A stretch of DNA of 64,000 bases, from the NCBI GenBank assembly GCA_026413225.1, contig CM048591.1, forward strand, positions 43,195,303 to 43,259,302, written 5' to 3'. Below, piece after piece: positions 60,701-64,000 of this stretch. Under the pieces are notes generated by a model. It was not told where the DNA came from, did not search any database, and worked only from the letters and a program-made list of their open reading frames with translations. The position numbers and the translations under genes are program-made. This DNA is from Otis tarda (taxonomy: Eukaryota; Chordata; Aves; Otidiformes; Otididae). Numbering within the stretch: position 1 is the stretch's first letter; every line of letters begins with the position of its first letter.

Positions 60701-63700
60701 TGCGTTCAGTCAGCTGAAATGATGCCATCTGATTTACAGTTCAAAACTTTGCTGTTCTTTTACCATTCAGTGTAACTGAAGACCATTCATCTAAGTTTTC
60801 CCCCATGTACTATTACCTTTTGCTAGCCAGAGTGTCATGATTCTGAAGGAGTTAAGTACTGAGGAATAACTTTTTTGATCAATAACCATAGCATTCATAA
60901 GTTCCTGTCAACTGATAAAATTCAGTGTTCAGGGCAGGAGGGATGAATGAATGTTCATTATCCATGTGTTAAACTACAGTAAATGAGCTGTAGAGACAGC
61001 AGATAAGAAATACGTACTGCCAGATTTAAATTCAGCTGGATAAATCTTCATGAGGTGTTTTGAAATGGGTTGTGAATTAGGCCCACCCACCTCTGAGTAC
61101 TTTAATGTTTTCTTTAAAAGGTTAAGGTGTTAGTCTTGAGTAGGATAGTTGGACAGCGTCCTGAAATGAGGGATAAACAAGTTGAAATGATAGACTGGCA
61201 TAAGATGGACATAAAAAAAAAGAAAAGATAATCCACTTGCTCTCAGACAAGTAAAATGTTTGAGAAGCAGAAAGCAAAATCCAGAAAAAAAACAAAACAG
61301 GAAAAAAAGATCTGCACATTCCTGAGAAGGTAACAAGGTGCACATGACTCCTGCAATTATGACATTCAAGATGACTGTTGATGGCAAGCAGAAACATGAC
61401 GAGGATGACAAGGACGAGAATCCTAAGAATGGTTTTCACAAGGAATATTTGCTTAGCCTGAGAATAAAAGAGCTTAAAGGTATAACTAGCGTTCATTGTC
61501 TCCTGTAAGAGATAGGGTAGTATGCTACAGTTAATTTTTTTTTAAAAAAACAAGTATGGCTGTGGAAAGCAAGTTCTGAAAATGTGGAAAAGGACTGCCT
61601 GGATCTGATGGAGTTACGCAGTGCAATGCCTTCATAGTTTCCAAGGGAAATTGCAACAACAATGCCCATGAAATCTAAATTCTTAATAGTCCCTATAGTC
61701 TTAATTAACCAACCAGACAAGAGCATCTAGGAAGCTGTGGAGAATGGCAATAAACACAGGAAAAAGAAAGTAATTTTTTTTAGGATATAAGCTTGTTTGA
61801 ATGAGATGGAGTACAAAAGCTGCATGTGTTATGGCAGTACCAATGCCATTATGTAGCAGGAGTAAAAAGTAGAATTTTAAAGAGGATCTTTCCTCAAGTC
61901 AGCTTCTTAAGAGCACGGTGTGCTCTGCTATAGAAACAAGTACCAACTGCTTAATGCATCATAACACTGAAAATAGGAGGCCAGTGAATAACAAATATTT
62001 ACGAGCTTTTATCTTCCCTTCGCATTGCATTTATTTTATGTTTGTCTCTGAGTTCCTTTTAAAAGTCAGGGAGTTATTTTGTCCCACCTGCCATTCCTTT
62101 TTATGAGCCAGTTCTTATCATTCCTCGAGGAGTAAGTGTGACTTGTTGTTTAATGTCATCATTAGCAGAGATCTGAATCATCACAACTGATTACGTAAAA
62201 CCTTTGCCTCTTAAATGAGGGGTAGATTAATCCACTCTCAGTTTTAAGGTTACTGTTAGTGTTGTGGGTTTTCTGAGCAGGAAGTTCTGTTGGCAACTGC
62301 AGTGATCCTCCAGCTGGTGCCATAAGAGAAAAGTTAAACGAACTACATTCATGCAAGAGACACGATAGTGTTTGTATACATTCTGCATGACATTATGGTA
62401 GAACAGATACAGAATGTATTGCATTGGCATCCAGTCACTTTACATGGACAATCTTCTGAATAGCGATGAGACTATGAAGATAATTATTTAGGTTCCTTAA
62501 AATACATGACATATTTAAGAGGAAAAAAAATATTAAAAACCTGAATGTCTTGGTATAAACGGTGCAGCAATCTCTTGATTCTAGCTATGAGGTAGCATCC
62601 AAAGCAGGTAACTTTAGCATGTAGGTCTTAACAAATGCATTGGCGTTTTTCTAAAGAGAGAGAACAAGAAGTACAGCAGAACTGTACATTTTAGTTTTGT
62701 TGTCTCTTTTCTTCTGAGACTGTTTTGATGTGCTCATAAGGCCAAAAGTTGCTCGTGGGTCTCCCAGGTACTGCTGTTATCACAAGGCAAGAACACACAA
62801 CCTGCAGTTTTTGTCTCTATGCCTATAAACAGTGTGAGCTGTGGAAGCTGCATAGTGTATAGAAGAAGTAGCTGATATTTTGCAGGATCATGCATTTTTT
62901 TTTAAATGCAATTGATAGTGTTAATAGAACTTTACACTACATGGATGCATGCCTTCTCTGAAAGTGAACACTGGGTAACTGATTTCTGAGGGTCTGCTAC
63001 AATATGATTGAAAGTTTTATGCTTCTATGATGCAGGGAAAATCCTATCACAGTACAGAAGGATCTGTGTGTTTAAATATCAACAGCCAATGTGAACTTGA
63101 GAAGAGCTCCAACAGTTATCTCCCTTTGACCATTTGTATGACTAGTCAAAAGGCAAATTACTCTGTATTGCAACCTCTCCACAACAGAAGGCACAATGCC
63201 TCTCATTCTTGACATAATAAATCTTTGATACGATCCTTCATCCATGTTAGCCTTGAGCTGCTTTGAATTACATTGAGAGCTGTTTTCTTAACTTATTTAC
63301 TTTATAAAACAAACTTAGTAACCTGGGTTTACTTTGTCCCTGTCTTATTTTTTTTTTTCTATTCCCTTTGTGTGTTAATCATTAAATGTCTCAGGTACAT
63401 CTGAAGGTACCTATGGAGTGCAATTCCACACTGACACTTAAATTGGCTTAAATTAATACCTTTCCAGAACGCTCTTATATTTTGTGGTTTAGGGAAGTCA
63501 TTTATTGCTTATTACTAGAAGACACTATCTTGGAGGAAGAAAAGTGTTCAGTCTTTGTGCAAAAAAAAGCTCAAATAGAAGAAAATAGGAAAAATGATGA
63601 GATTGTTTTCTTCTCAGTGGCTTCCACGGAGAAGGAATTTACTTTTCTGTATGCAGAAGTTTACCTAGTTCCTTCCTCTTAACTGATTTTTCTCTAGGGA

Positions 63701-64000
63701 CTGACTTATCTGTTGAGTCAGAGATAGACAGTGTAAATGTAAATGTGAACACCCTCTGGTGTTCCAGGAAAAAAAAGTAATCAGAAAACCTGACTCAGGC
63801 CCCAGGTTTCATTGTTGGACAGTCTCTGTGTTTATTTAAATCAGAGAGGATTTGCAGGGTCTTGCAAAGCTCTGCAGTGGACAGGAAAGGAGCACCTGGG
63901 TGCCCTGCACATTGCCCAGGTAAGCTGGCTACACAAGGCAGAGCATCAAACTGAGCACTGCACTGTGCTGAGGAAAGAGGTGGTCTTCAGCTTAGGTCAT
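57758..64000. other. Upstream intron or 5' region of SLC28A3, no exon found
   Basis: The missing first coding exon should end at a codon boundary before a GT. I checked candidate donors here, for example near 57845, 58119, 63461, 63666 and 63897. None is preceded by a short open frame from an ATG with CNT3-like residues. A 124-codon minus-strand frame at 61122-61496 with a hydrophobic run has no family match. A degraded CR1 end is at 59360-59420. Confidence 0.5.
59360..59420 (-). mobile_element. Degraded CR1 LINE 3' end
   Basis: About 60 bp: TAGAATAATTTGCGTTGGAA, GAAACCTCTAGAAGTCA, then TGTCCAACCC. It is the same core as the other CR1 ends with more substitutions, so probably an older copy. 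Confidence 0.75.

Noticed and set aside
61122..61496. 124-codon minus-strand frame with a hydrophobic stretch, considered as an SLC28A3 N-terminal exon or another membrane protein
   Set aside because: It has no CNT motif, its first hydrophobic run does not match the CNT N terminus, and the visible exons already start before the membrane domain. Chance is more likely.
1..64000. CRISPR arrays, bacterial operons, tRNA or rRNA genes
   Set aside because: None seen. The repeats are vertebrate transposons and simple sequence, and the only gene is intron-containing. A tRNA scan would be needed to exclude a tRNA formally.

Overview
This is vertebrate nuclear DNA, almost certainly from a bird. It holds several CR1 LINE copies with the avian 3' end (GGTTGGAAGGGACC core and an ATTCTATG-type tail), two LTR copies with 5-bp target duplications, and long AT-rich non-coding stretches. 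There are no bacterial-style operons. I cannot name the species. Z linkage is likely but inferred, because the one gene here, SLC28A3, lies in the human 9q region that corresponds to the avian Z.

One protein-coding gene dominates the window. On the minus strand, 17 coding exons between 57757 (upstream) and 18111 (stop codon) encode concentrative nucleoside transporter 3 (CNT3, SLC28A3). I placed every boundary from AG/GT splice signals, reading-frame phase and the family protein pattern. The exons join without a frameshift or stop into 2010 nt, which is 669 residues plus a stop. The mammalian protein is about 690 residues, so only a first coding exon of about 20 residues is missing. I could not find it in 57758-64000, and it probably lies upstream of the window. 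The protein is expected to be a Na+/H+-coupled plasma-membrane nucleoside importer.

Layout: 1-18110 is DNA 3' of SLC28A3 with no recognised gene. It holds an L1-like reverse-transcriptase fossil (about 3290-3650), a 65-bp CR1 relic (about 7263), a CR1 reverse-transcriptase fragment open over 1.1 kb (9165-10303) and a hairpin with GCAAC half-sites (about 14308). The gene fills 18111-57757. Its introns hold four CR1 copies (40866, 43101, 47969 and 53134), two solo LTRs of one family (26165-27302 plus, 53294-54425 minus), a CA-rich microsatellite at the last acceptor, a 146-bp-offset duplication and a possible retrocopy 3' end near 36.3 kb. From 57758 to 64000 I see only unannotated 5' DNA and one degraded CR1 end.

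The retroelements are accessory and do not form a system with the gene. I found no previously undescribed biological system. The points most worth following are the LTR family, the L1-like fossil, the CR1 open frame with a changed catalytic residue, and the mixed substrate-pocket motif of the transporter.
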